Below are positions 35,892 through 43,817 of a DNA stretch of 64,000 nucleotides, in pieces. Numbering within the stretch: the stretch's first letter is position 1; every line of letters begins with the position of its first letter. The translations under genes and the position numbers were made by a program. Source of the stretch: Plantibacter flavus (GTDB taxonomy: Bacteria > Actinomycetota > Actinomycetes > Actinomycetales > Microbacteriaceae); the NCBI RefSeq assembly GCF_002024505.1, contig NZ_CP019402.1, forward strand, positions 1,054,001 through 1,118,000, given 5' to 3'. The notes beneath the pieces were generated by a model, which made no database searches, was not told the origin of the DNA, and saw only the letters and a list, made by a program, of their open reading frames with translations.

Positions 35892-36883
35892 CCCTCTACC
35901 TCCTGCGCCGCATCGCGTCGGCGATCGGCATCCTGCTGCTCATCAGCCTCTTCACCTACGCCATCTTCTTCCTGCTGTCGCCCGACCCGGCGGTGCAGAT
36001 CTGCGGCAAGACCTGCACCCCCGACCGCATCGACCAGATCCGGGCGCAGCTCGGGCTCGACCAGCCGTTCTGGCAGCAGTACCTCGAATTCATCCGGGGG
36101 ATCGTCATGGGCCGGAGCTACGGGGAGGGTGCCTCGGCGGTCTCCTGCGCGGCGCCGTGCCTCGGCTTCAGCTTCCAGACGAACGAGTCCGTCATGGACA
36201 TGATCACCGCGCGCTTCCCCGTGACCGCGACGGTCGCGATCGGTGCGGCGGTCCTCTGGCTGCTCGTCGGCGTCAGCGGTGGCCTGCTCAGCGCCGTCAA
36301 GCAGGGGACCGGCTGGGACCGTGGGGCGATGATGGTCGCGCTCGCCGGCATCAGCCTGCCGAACTACTTCCTCGCGCTCCTCCTGCAGTACGTCCTCGTG
36401 GTGCAACTGCAGATCCTGCCGTTCCCGCAGGCCGTACCGTTCGCCGAGGACCCGGTGCGCTGGTTCCAGAACTACCTCATGCCGTGGATCGTGCTCGCCC
36501 TCGGCTACGCGTCGATGTACGCGAGGCTCGTCCGGTCGAACGTCATCGACACCCTCGGTGAGAACTTCATGCGGACCGCCCGGGCGAAGGGCCTGCCCGC
36601 GCCGCTCATCCTGCGCCGCCACGCGCTGCGCCCGGCGCTCACCCCCGTCGTCACGCTCTTCGGCATGGACTTCGCGGGCCTCCTCGGTGGCGCCCTCATC
36701 ACCGAGACGGTGTTCGGACTGAACGGCGTCGGCAAGCTCGCCGCCGACTCGATCGCGAAGAACGACCAGCCGGTCATCATGGGCGTCACCCTCCTGGCCG
36801 CGTTCTTCGTGGTCATCGGCAACGTCGTGGTCGACGTCGCGTACACGTTCCTCGACCCGAGAGTGAGAGTGAAGAGCGCATGA
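35888..36883 (+). CDS. Peptide ABC transporter permease (DppB-like)
   Basis: This 331-residue permease begins TLYLLRRIAS, the usual DppB/OppB opening. A periplasmic loop contains two cysteine pairs (ICGKTC and CAAPC, about residues 38-43 and 88-92) that could form disulfides; this is not a standard family feature. The EAA motif lies in RTARAKGLPAPLILRRHALRPA. The start at 35888 overlaps the previous stop (ATGA). With the DppC-like protein it forms the membrane channel of the importer. Confidence 0.9.
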   Translation: MTLYLLRRIASAIGILLLISLFTYAIFFLLSPDPAVQICGKTCTPDRIDQIRAQLGLDQPFWQQYLEFIRGIVMGRSYGEGASAVSCAAPCLGFSFQTNESVMDMITARFPVTATVAIGAAVLWLLVGVSGGLLSAVKQGTGWDRGAMMVALAGISLPNYFLALLLQYVLVVQLQILPFPQAVPFAEDPVRWFQNYLMPWIVLALGYASMYARLVRSNVIDTLGENFMRTARAKGLPAPLILRRHALRPALTPVVTLFGMDFAGLLGGALITETVFGLNGVGKLAADSIAKNDQPVIMGVTLLAAFFVVIGNVVVDVAYTFLDPRVRVKSA

Positions 36884-37761
36884 GCCCCACCGTCACCAGG
36901 ACCATCTCCCTGCCCGTCCCCGGGGCGGCGCTGCTCGAGGTCGACGACCTCACGGTCACCTTCCCGACCACCTCCGGTGACGTCGACGTGGTGCGGAAGG
37001 CGTCGTTCACGGTCCAGCACGGCCAGACCCTCGGCATCGTGGGCGAGTCCGGCTCCGGCAAGTCCATGACCTCGCTCGCGATCATGGGGCTGCTCCCGAA
37101 CGGCGGGCGCACGACCGGCAGCGTCCGACTGAGCGGACACGAGCTCGTCGGTCGCAGCGACCGCGAGATGCGTCGCGTGCGCGGCGACCGGATCGCGATG
37201 GTCTTCCAGGACCCGCTCTCCTCGCTCAACCCGTACTACACCGTCGGGCTGCAGATCGAGGAGGCGTACCGCGCCCATCGCGGCGGTTCCCGGAAGGCCG
37301 CCAGGGCCGTCACGATCGAAGCCCTCGAACGGGTCCGCATCGCGGACGCCTCCCGGCGCGTCGACCACTACCCGCACCAGTTCTCGGGCGGCATGCGGCA
37401 GCGCATCATGATCGCCATGGCGCTCTGCCTGGAACCCGACCTGCTCATCGCGGACGAACCGACGACAGCACTCGACGTCACCGTCCAGGCGCAGATCCTC
37501 GACCTCCTCTCCGAACTGCAACGGGAGACCGGCACCGGCATGATCTTCATCACCCACGACCTCGCCGTGGTCAGTCAGGTCGCCGACGACGTGCTCGTCA
37601 TGCGTGGCGGCGACCCCGTCGAGATGGGCACCGCCGAGCAGATCTTCTCCCGGCCGCAGGCGCCGTACACCCGCGCACTGCTCGACGCCCTGCCGCGGAT
37701 CGACGACCCGTTCACCGAGCGGCCGACGGCACCCGCCACGACCGGAGAGGGACGGGCATGA
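36880..37761 (+). CDS. Peptide ABC transporter ATPase (DppD-like)
   Basis: This 293-residue ATPase has Walker [10 protein letters not shown]-loop [11 protein letters not shown], signature FSGGMRQR, Walker [13 protein letters not shown] and H-loop THDLA. The C-terminal [10 protein letters not shown] and the PxP-containing tail are typical of oligopeptide-transport ATPases. It starts 4 bases inside the previous gene and ends 4 bases inside the next, so the transporter subunits are translationally coupled. Confidence 0.9.
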   Translation: MSPTVTRTISLPVPGAALLEVDDLTVTFPTTSGDVDVVRKASFTVQHGQTLGIVGESGSGKSMTSLAIMGLLPNGGRTTGSVRLSGHELVGRSDREMRRVRGDRIAMVFQDPLSSLNPYYTVGLQIEEAYRAHRGGSRKAARAVTIEALERVRIADASRRVDHYPHQFSGGMRQRIMIAMALCLEPDLLIADEPTTALDVTVQAQILDLLSELQRETGTGMIFITHDLAVVSQVADDVLVMRGGDPVEMGTAEQIFSRPQAPYTRALLDALPRIDDPFTERPTAPATTGEGRA

Positions 37762-38636
37762 ACGACGCACCAGTGCTCCTGCAGGCCACCGGGCTCACGA
37801 AGGACTTCACGACCAGGGGTGACGGGGCGTTCCGCGCACGCACCACCCGGTTCCGCGCCGTCGACGACGTCGGGTTCGCCGTCCGCGCCGGCGAGACGCT
37901 CGGCATCGTCGGGGAGTCGGGCAGCGGCAAGTCGACGACCGCGCGGATGATCGCGAAGCTCATCGAACCGACCGCCGGCACGATCACCTTCGACGGCGAG
38001 GACGTCACCACCGCGCGTGGCCCGGCGCTCGCCGCGTTCCGGACGAAGGTGCAGGTCGTCTTCCAGGACCCGTTCTCCTCCCTGAACCCCCGGCACACCG
38101 TCGAGCGCATCGTGTCGGCACCGCTCGACTACCAGGGCATCACCCCGAAGCAGGGCAAGCGCGCCCTCGTGCGCGACCTGCTCGACCGCGTCGGCCTGAA
38201 CCCCGACCACCTCCAGCGCTATCCGCGGCAGTTCTCGGGCGGCCAGGCCCAGCGCATCGGGATCGCCCGGGCGCTCGCCGTCTCCCCGAAGCTCGTCATC
38301 TGCGACGAGGCGGTGTCGGCGCTCGACGTGTCGGTGCAGGCACGCATCATCGACCTGTTGCGGGACCTGCAGGCCGAGCGCGGCCTGAGCTACCTGTTCA
38401 TCGCGCACGACCTCGCCGTCGTGCGGCAGATCGCCCACGACGTCGCCGTCATGCACCGGGGCAAGGTGGTCGAGCAGGGTGACCGCGAGGCGATCTTCGA
38501 CCACCCGCAGGACGACTACACGAAGACCCTGCTCGCCGCCGTGCCCTCCATCGACCCGAGCTGGGAGGCCGCGCGTGCCACCATGCTCGGACAGGAGCGG
38601 ACGCACGGATCGACCGCCGGAAGGACAGAGGCATGA
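37758..38636 (+). CDS. Peptide ABC transporter ATPase (DppF-like)
   Basis: This 292-residue ATPase has Walker [25 protein letters not shown], signature FSGGQAQR and Walker B LVICDEAVSALD. A Glu of the usual DEPT is replaced in sequence context by DEAV, a common DppF/OppF variant, and the catalytic Glu is kept. It pairs with the DppD-like subunit. It overlaps the peptidase gene downstream by 4 bases, linking import directly to intracellular peptide hydrolysis. Confidence 0.9.
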   Translation: MNDAPVLLQATGLTKDFTTRGDGAFRARTTRFRAVDDVGFAVRAGETLGIVGESGSGKSTTARMIAKLIEPTAGTITFDGEDVTTARGPALAAFRTKVQVVFQDPFSSLNPRHTVERIVSAPLDYQGITPKQGKRALVRDLLDRVGLNPDHLQRYPRQFSGGQAQRIGIARALAVSPKLVICDEAVSALDVSVQARIIDLLRDLQAERGLSYLFIAHDLAVVRQIAHDVAVMHRGKVVEQGDREAIFDHPQDDYTKTLLAAVPSIDPSWEAARATMLGQERTHGSTAGRTEA

Positions 38637-39946
38637 CCCACCGCACCACCACCTCCCTGCTGCCGGGGATCCACGTGACCGACCACACGGTCGACGTCCC
38701 GCTCGACTGGCGGCGCCCCGACGACGGCCGCACGATCAGCCTGTTCGCCCGCGAACTCGTCGACCCTCTGCGTCGCGACGAGCAGCTCCCGGTCCTCGTG
38801 TTCCTCCAGGGCGGACCGGGCGGCAAAGGCCCGCGTCCGGTGTCCAGGGACGGCTGGGTCGCCGAGGCCCTCCGCACCTTCCGGCTCGTGCTGCTCGACC
38901 AGCGCGGCACCGGCCGGAGCACCAGGATCGACGGCCGGTCCATCGCGGCCGTCGGTGACGCTGCCGCACAGGCCGAGTACCTGGAACGCTTCCGGGCCGA
39001 CTCGATCGTCGACGACGCCGAGTACCTGCGCCGCACCGTCTTCGGTGGCCGTCGCTGGTCGACGCTCGGTCAGAGCTACGGCGGGTTCCTCACCCTCACC
39101 TACCTCTCGCGAGCCCCGGAGGGACTGGCCGCCTGTTACGTCACGGGCGGTCTGGCAGGCATCCACCCGTCGGCGGCTGAGGTCTACCGCCGCACCTATC
39201 CGCGCGCGGAGCGCAAGAACCGGGCCTTCGCCGAGCGGTACCCCCAGGACGTCGACACCGTCGCGCGGATCGCCGACCGACTCGCCGCCGATGAGGTGCT
39301 CCTGCCGGACGGCGACCGCCTCACCGTGCGGCGCTTCCAGAACCTCGGGATCGACTTCGGGATGAAGCCCGGTTACGAGCGTCTCCACTGGCTGCTCGAC
39401 GAGGCGTTCGACAGCGGCGACCGCTTGAGCGACACCTTCCTGGCGCAGGTCTGGGGGAGGACGTCCTACGTCGACAACCCCCTCTTCATCGCCCTGCAGG
39501 AGAGCATCTACGGTGCCACCGGCTCGGGGGCGACCGCGTGGGCGGCGCAGGCCGAGCGCGATGCACGGCCGGCGTTCGCCGAGACGGCCAGGCCGCTGCT
39601 GTTCACGGGCGAGATGGTCTACCCCTGGATGTTCGAGGAGATCCGCTCGCTCCGACCCTTCCAGGGCGCGGTGGAGCGACTAGCGGCCAAGGCCGACTGG
39701 GACCCGCTGTACGACCCCGCTGTCCTGGAGGCGAGCACGGTGCCGCTCGCCGCGGCCGTGTACTACGACGACATGTACGTGGACGCGCAGCTGCAGTTGG
39801 AGACGGTCGACGCGGTCGGCGGGGCGACCGCCTGGGTCACGAACGAGTACGAGCACGACGGGATCCAGGACGCCGCCGTGGTGCGCCGCCTGTTCTCGAT
39901 GGTGGACGAGCGCGGCGGCCGTCGCGCGGATGAGGAGCAGGCATGA
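38633..39946 (+). CDS. S33-family prolyl iminopeptidase-like hydrolase
   Basis: This 437-residue alpha/beta hydrolase of the proline iminopeptidase type has the oxyanion-hole FLQGGPGGK, the DQRGTGRS motif and the nucleophile Ser148 in GQSYGG. An Asp in YYDDMYVD and a His in NEYEHDG complete a plausible triad. The length and N-terminal domain match the longer actinobacterial prolyl aminopeptidases. It should remove N-terminal Pro, and some relatives also accept hydroxyproline. There is no signal peptide, so it is cytoplasmic. Its start overlaps the DppF-like ATPase gene and its end overlaps the aminopeptidase P gene. Confidence 0.85.
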   Translation: MTHRTTTSLLPGIHVTDHTVDVPLDWRRPDDGRTISLFARELVDPLRRDEQLPVLVFLQGGPGGKGPRPVSRDGWVAEALRTFRLVLLDQRGTGRSTRIDGRSIAAVGDAAAQAEYLERFRADSIVDDAEYLRRTVFGGRRWSTLGQSYGGFLTLTYLSRAPEGLAACYVTGGLAGIHPSAAEVYRRTYPRAERKNRAFAERYPQDVDTVARIADRLAADEVLLPDGDRLTVRRFQNLGIDFGMKPGYERLHWLLDEAFDSGDRLSDTFLAQVWGRTSYVDNPLFIALQESIYGATGSGATAWAAQAERDARPAFAETARPLLFTGEMVYPWMFEEIRSLRPFQGAVERLAAKADWDPLYDPAVLEASTVPLAAAVYYDDMYVDAQLQLETVDAVGGATAWVTNEYEHDGIQDAAVVRRLFSMVDERGGRRADEEQA

Positions 39947-41433
39947 CCGACACACAGCAGCAGGCACCCGAGCAGACGGCGGGCCTCGCGCCGGCGACCA
40001 CGGAGGCACCCGCCACGTCCATGCCGCGCCCGGCGAACCCGGACCCGAAGCTGCCCCGTCTGGCCGAGGTGCCGGCGTTCAGCGAGTTCCTCAGCACCGG
40101 CTGGGGCACCCCCGACCGCACGCCGCCGGTCGAGCCCGGGATCGCCGCAGCCGCAGCCGAGCACCGTCGTCGGTTGAGCGAGGCATTCGTCGGGCGGACG
40201 CTCGTCGTCGCCGCCGGTCGCGCGCCCGTCCGGGCCAACGACTCGAACTACGACTTCCGCCCCGACAGCGACTTCTTCTGGCTCACCGGCTGCTCCGCCG
40301 AGGACGCGGTCATCGTGCTGCGTCCGAGTGGCACCGGTCACGACGCGACGTTGTACATCCCGGCACCGGCGCACCCGGGCGAGACCGGGTTCTTCGCCGA
40401 CGCCAACCACGGCGAACTCTGGGTCGGTTCGGCGCCGGGGCCGGCCGACTGGTCCGCGGTCCTCGACCTCCGGGTCGAGGTGCTCGCCGCGCTGCCCGAC
40501 GCGCTCCGAGGCGTCGAACGACCACTCCTCGCGGGGACCCTGACCTCGCGGCATCGTGCGCTCGAGCCGCTGACGGTCGCGCCGGAACTCGGCCGCGTGC
40601 TCTCGGAACTGCGCATGATCAAGGACGACTGGGAGATCGCGGAGCTGCGGCGGGCGGTCGACGCGACCGTCGGCGGGTTCTCCGCCGTGATCCGGGAGCT
40701 GCCGACGGCCCTCGCCGGCGGCGGTGAGCGTTGGCTCCAGGGGACCTTCGACCGGCACGCCCGCACCACGGGGAACGGCCCCGGCTACTCGACCATCGTC
40801 GGCAGCGGTGCGCACGCACCCACGCTCCACTGGGTGCGCTGCGACGGCCCGGTCCGCCCCGAGGACGCGATCCTGCTCGACATGGGCGTGGAGACGCGTG
40901 CGTTCTACACGGCGGACGTCACCCGCACCTTCCCCGTCTCGGGCACCTTCAGTCCGGAGCAGCGTCGCGTCCACGACCTCGTCGAGGCGTCCCACCGCGC
41001 CGGGATGGCCGCCGTCCGCCCGGGCCGCGACTTCACCGACTTCCACCACGCGGCCATGGAGGTCATCGCGCAGGGACTCCACGACTGGGACCTCCTGCCG
41101 GTGTCCGTCGACGAGGCTCTGAGCCCGGTCGGGCAACAGCACCGGCGGTACCTCGTGTGCGGCATCGGTCACCACCTCGGTCTCGACGTGCACGACTGCG
41201 CGAAGTCCTCCTACGAGGCCTACCAGGGTGGCTCGATGGCCCCCGGCATGGTCCTCACGGTCGAGCCGGGGCTGTACTTCCACGCCTTCGACGAGACGGT
41301 TCCACCGGAACTGCGCGGCATCGGCGTCCGGCTCGAGGACGACCTCCTCGTGACGGCCGACGGCGCCGAGGTGTTGTCGGATGCGCTGCCCATCGACGCG
41401 TCGGGCATCGAAGCGTGGATGCGCGCCCAGTAA
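39943..41433 (+). CDS. M24B Xaa-Pro aminopeptidase (aminopeptidase P)
   Basis: This 496-residue pita-bread metallopeptidase has an N-terminal creatinase-like domain with an extra Pro/Ala-rich extension of about 45 residues. The metal-binding set is intact: Asp in LLDMGVE, Asp in TADVTRTF, His in GHHLGLDVHD, Glu in LTVEPGLY and Glu in VRLEDDLLV. Aminopeptidase P cleaves the bond before a penultimate Pro and can often tolerate Hyp, complementing the neighbouring prolyl iminopeptidase. Together they can take short Pro/Hyp peptides to free amino acids. It is cytoplasmic. It ends 41 bp before the regulator gene. Confidence 0.9.
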   Translation: MTDTQQQAPEQTAGLAPATTEAPATSMPRPANPDPKLPRLAEVPAFSEFLSTGWGTPDRTPPVEPGIAAAAAEHRRRLSEAFVGRTLVVAAGRAPVRANDSNYDFRPDSDFFWLTGCSAEDAVIVLRPSGTGHDATLYIPAPAHPGETGFFADANHGELWVGSAPGPADWSAVLDLRVEVLAALPDALRGVERPLLAGTLTSRHRALEPLTVAPELGRVLSELRMIKDDWEIAELRRAVDATVGGFSAVIRELPTALAGGGERWLQGTFDRHARTTGNGPGYSTIVGSGAHAPTLHWVRCDGPVRPEDAILLDMGVETRAFYTADVTRTFPVSGTFSPEQRRVHDLVEASHRAGMAAVRPGRDFTDFHHAAMEVIAQGLHDWDLLPVSVDEALSPVGQQHRRYLVCGIGHHLGLDVHDCAKSSYEAYQGGSMAPGMVLTVEPGLYFHAFDETVPPELRGIGVRLEDDLLVTADGAEVLSDALPIDASGIEAWMRAQ

Positions 41434-41474
41434 CCTGAGCGGACCGTGGTGGGAGACGAAGGATGGGAGTCGCG

Positions 41475-42152
41475 ATGAGCATGTCGGCGATCCGACCGGC
41501 CGAGGAACGGCTGAGCCTGCGGGCGCAGGTGGAGCGGGCGGTGTCCGCGGCGATCATCTCGGGCGAGCTCGCGCCGGGGACGATGATCTCGGTACCGACG
41601 CTGGCGGTGCAGTTCAACGTCTCGGCGACGCCCGTCCGTGAAGCGATGCTCGATCTCGAGAAGCGCGACTTCGTGGAGGCGGTCCGGAACAAGGGGTTCC
41701 GTGTCACGGTCGTCAGCGAGGCCTCGCTCCGCAACACGGCGCAGATCCGCCAGCTCCTCGAGCCGCCCGCGATGGCGGACCTGGCGGAGGTCTTCGACCA
41801 CGGGTCGCTGCCCGAGCTCCGGCAGCAGGCTGACGACATCGTGGCCGGTGCCCGCGACGGCGACCTGACCCGGTACCTCGAAGCCGACCAGGCGTTCCAC
41901 CTCGCGCTCACCGCGAAACTCGGCAACCCGCTGCTCGTCGAGCTCGTCGCGGACCTCCGCGGACGTACCCGCCTCGTGGGGTTGGCCGCCATGCTCGATT
42001 CGCAGCAGCTCGACCGCTCGGCCGTGGAGCACCACGAGCTCCTCGACGCCCTCGAGCGGGGTGACGGGGCCGCCGCTCGCGAGCTCATGCACCGACACAT
42101 CGGGCACACCACCGGCTGGTGGGCCGGCAAGCCGGAATCCGACGCCGAGTAG
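41475..42152 (+). CDS. GntR/FadR-type regulator with FCD ligand domain
   Basis: This 225-residue regulator has an N-terminal winged helix (about 14-80; SVPTLAVQFNVSATPVREAM as recognition region) and a C-terminal FCD domain. The metal/ligand residues of that domain are visible as EADQAFH, EHHELLDAL and HRHIGHT. FCD regulators bind small carboxylates or amino acids, so hydroxyproline or a pathway intermediate is a reasonable ligand (inference). The ATG at 41475 with GGGAG 5 nt upstream is preferred over the ATG at 41463. It lies exactly between the uptake/hydrolysis half and the catabolic half, and its likely operators lie in front of both. Confidence 0.85.
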   Translation: MSMSAIRPAEERLSLRAQVERAVSAAIISGELAPGTMISVPTLAVQFNVSATPVREAMLDLEKRDFVEAVRNKGFRVTVVSEASLRNTAQIRQLLEPPAMADLAEVFDHGSLPELRQQADDIVAGARDGDLTRYLEADQAFHLALTAKLGNPLLVELVADLRGRTRLVGLAAMLDSQQLDRSAVEHHELLDALERGDGAAARELMHRHIGHTTGWWAGKPESDAE

Positions 42153-42158
42153 CCCCTG

Positions 42159-42202
42159 GCGTGCGTGCGCGGACCTCGACCAGGATCCGCGATCGCGCAC
42201 GC
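42159..42202 (+). terminator. GC-rich hairpin after the regulator gene
   Basis: GCGTGCGTGCGCGGA and TCCGCGATCGCGCACGC form an imperfect long stem just after the GntR stop codon and before the second promoter region. It is a plausible terminator separating the two halves of the locus. No T-run follows. Confidence 0.4.
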
Positions 42203-42234
42203 TTGCCTGTCGAGTGAATGTGTGACACATTACT
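42203..42234 (+). promoter_or_regulatory. Operator/promoter region of the hydroxyproline catabolic operon
   Basis: AATGTGTGACACATT (42217-42231) is a perfect odd palindrome. On the minus strand it includes AGTAATGTGTCAC (42222-42234), identical to 31050-31062 in front of GH127. TTGCCT at 42203-42208 is a possible -35, but the -10 cannot be assigned firmly. The palindrome shape fits a GntR/FadR-type dimer. Confidence 0.65.
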
Positions 42235-42270
42235 GAAAGCCCTTCCTTGCACCGACCGAAAGGACCGCCC

Positions 42271-43467
42271 ATGACCCGCATCGTCATCGTCGGCGCCGGC
42301 ATCGTCGGTGCGGCCTGCGCGCGGATCCTCGCCCGCCGCGGCGCCGAGGTCGTCGTATTGGACCGTTCGGCGGCCGCCGGCGGTACGAGCGGCTCGGGGG
42401 AGGGGAACCTGCTCGTCTCCGACAAGGGGCCCGGCCCCGAACTCGACCTCGCCCGGTACGCTTCACGCCTCTGGCCCGTCGTCACCGCCGAACTCAGTGC
42501 CGAACTCGGACCGGCCTTCCCGAGCATCGAGTTCGAGCGCAAGGGCGGCATCGTGGTCGCCACCACCGAGGCCGGCGCGCAGCCGCTGCTCGACTTCGCC
42601 GCCGCCCAGCGCGCGGCCGGTGTCGACGCCCGGCCCCTCACCGAGGACGAGCTGCTCGCGGCGGAGCCGTCGATCACCCGCTCCTCCACGGCGGCCGTCC
42701 ACTATCCCGAGGACGCACAGGTCCAGCCCGTCATCGCCACGGAGGCCCTGCTCGCCTCGGCCCGGCGGGCGGGCGCGATCGTGCGCACCGGCGTCACCGT
42801 GACGGGCGGCGTCCGGAGCGCGACCGGTCGCCTCACGGGTGTCCGGACCTCCGTGGGCGACGCCTCGGGCGATGCGGTCCTCGTCTGCGCCGGACCGTGG
42901 TCGGCCGAGCTCGGCGAGGTGCTCGGGGCACCCGTCCCGGTCCGTCCCCGTCGCGGCATGGTGCTCGTCACCACCCGCATGCCGCACCGCGTGCACCACA
43001 AGGTCTACGACGGCGACTACTTCGGGGCCACGCAGTCGAGCGACGCCTCGCTCCAGACCTCGAGCGTCGTCGAGTCGACGGCTGCGGGCACCGTCCTCAT
43101 CGGATCGAGTCGGCAGCAGATCGGGTTCGACGCGCGCCTCGACGTCGACGTGCTCCGCGAGGTCGCGGCGAAGTCGCTGCGCCTCTTCCCGTTCCTCCGC
43201 GACGCCTCGGTCATGCGCAGCTACGGTGGCTTCCGGCCGTACATGCCCGACCATCTCCCGGTCATCGGCCCCGACCACCGCCTGGACGGCCTGTGGCACG
43301 CGACGGGCCACGAGGGCGCCGGCATCGGGCTGGCCCTCGCGACGGCCGAGCTCATCGGCGCCCGCCTGCTCGGCGGATCGGCCGACCTCGACGACGCCCC
43401 GTTCCAACTCGACCGCCCGGGGCTCGCCCCGCACCTGCGCGTCGACCGGCCGGCGGAGGTGGCCTGA
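42271..43467 (+). CDS. FAD-dependent D-hydroxyproline dehydrogenase, DAO-like subunit
   Basis: This 398-residue flavoprotein of the D-amino-acid oxidase/glycine oxidase (DAO) family has an N-terminal VGAGIVGAACA dinucleotide-binding motif and a C-terminal YGGFRPYMPDHLPVIGP with HATGHEGAGIGLA. In heteromeric D-hydroxyproline dehydrogenases this subunit oxidises cis-4-hydroxy-D-proline to 1-pyrroline-4-hydroxy-2-carboxylate. The assignment rests on the two partner subunits encoded directly downstream and the complete pathway around it. AAAGGA precedes the ATG at 42271. It overlaps the 2Fe-2S gene by one base. Confidence 0.85.
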   Translation: MTRIVIVGAGIVGAACARILARRGAEVVVLDRSAAAGGTSGSGEGNLLVSDKGPGPELDLARYASRLWPVVTAELSAELGPAFPSIEFERKGGIVVATTEAGAQPLLDFAAAQRAAGVDARPLTEDELLAAEPSITRSSTAAVHYPEDAQVQPVIATEALLASARRAGAIVRTGVTVTGGVRSATGRLTGVRTSVGDASGDAVLVCAGPWSAELGEVLGAPVPVRPRRGMVLVTTRMPHRVHHKVYDGDYFGATQSSDASLQTSSVVESTAAGTVLIGSSRQQIGFDARLDVDVLREVAAKSLRLFPFLRDASVMRSYGGFRPYMPDHLPVIGPDHRLDGLWHATGHEGAGIGLALATAELIGARLLGGSADLDDAPFQLDRPGLAPHLRVDRPAEVA

Positions 43468-43817
43468 TGGTCTCGAGACGACTGCCCGCGACGAGCGATC
43501 GGATCCTGCCCGGCACGGAGGACGCGCTGCGCATCGACCTCGACGGGACGCCCGTCGACGGACTCCGCGGCCAGACGATCGCCGGTGTCCTGTTGGGTTC
43601 CGGCGTCCTCGCCTGGCGCCGCACCAGCAGGGCCGGGAAGCCGCGCGGCGTCTTCTGCGGCATCGGGGTCTGCTTCGACTGCATCGTCACGGTGAACGGC
43701 CAGCGGGACGTCCGTGCCTGCCAGCGTCGCGCCGCGGACGGCGACCGCATCGAGACGCAGCAGGACGCCCTCCCGGAACCCACGACGGAGAACGACCCGT
43801 TCGGGGACCGGACATGA
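43467..43817 (+). CDS. 2Fe-2S subunit of D-hydroxyproline dehydrogenase
   Basis: This 116-residue ferredoxin-like protein has the plant-type 2Fe-2S ligand set Cys64-x4-Cys69-x2-Cys72-x12-Cys85. The small (2Fe-2S)-binding subunit of multi-component opine/D-hydroxyproline dehydrogenases has this size and motif. It should carry electrons between the flavin subunits. Its start overlaps the upstream stop by one base and its stop overlaps the next start by four, as expected for subunits made in equal amounts. Confidence 0.85.
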   Translation: MVSRRLPATSDRILPGTEDALRIDLDGTPVDGLRGQTIAGVLLGSGVLAWRRTSRAGKPRGVFCGIGVCFDCIVTVNGQRDVRACQRRAADGDRIETQQDALPEPTTENDPFGDRT

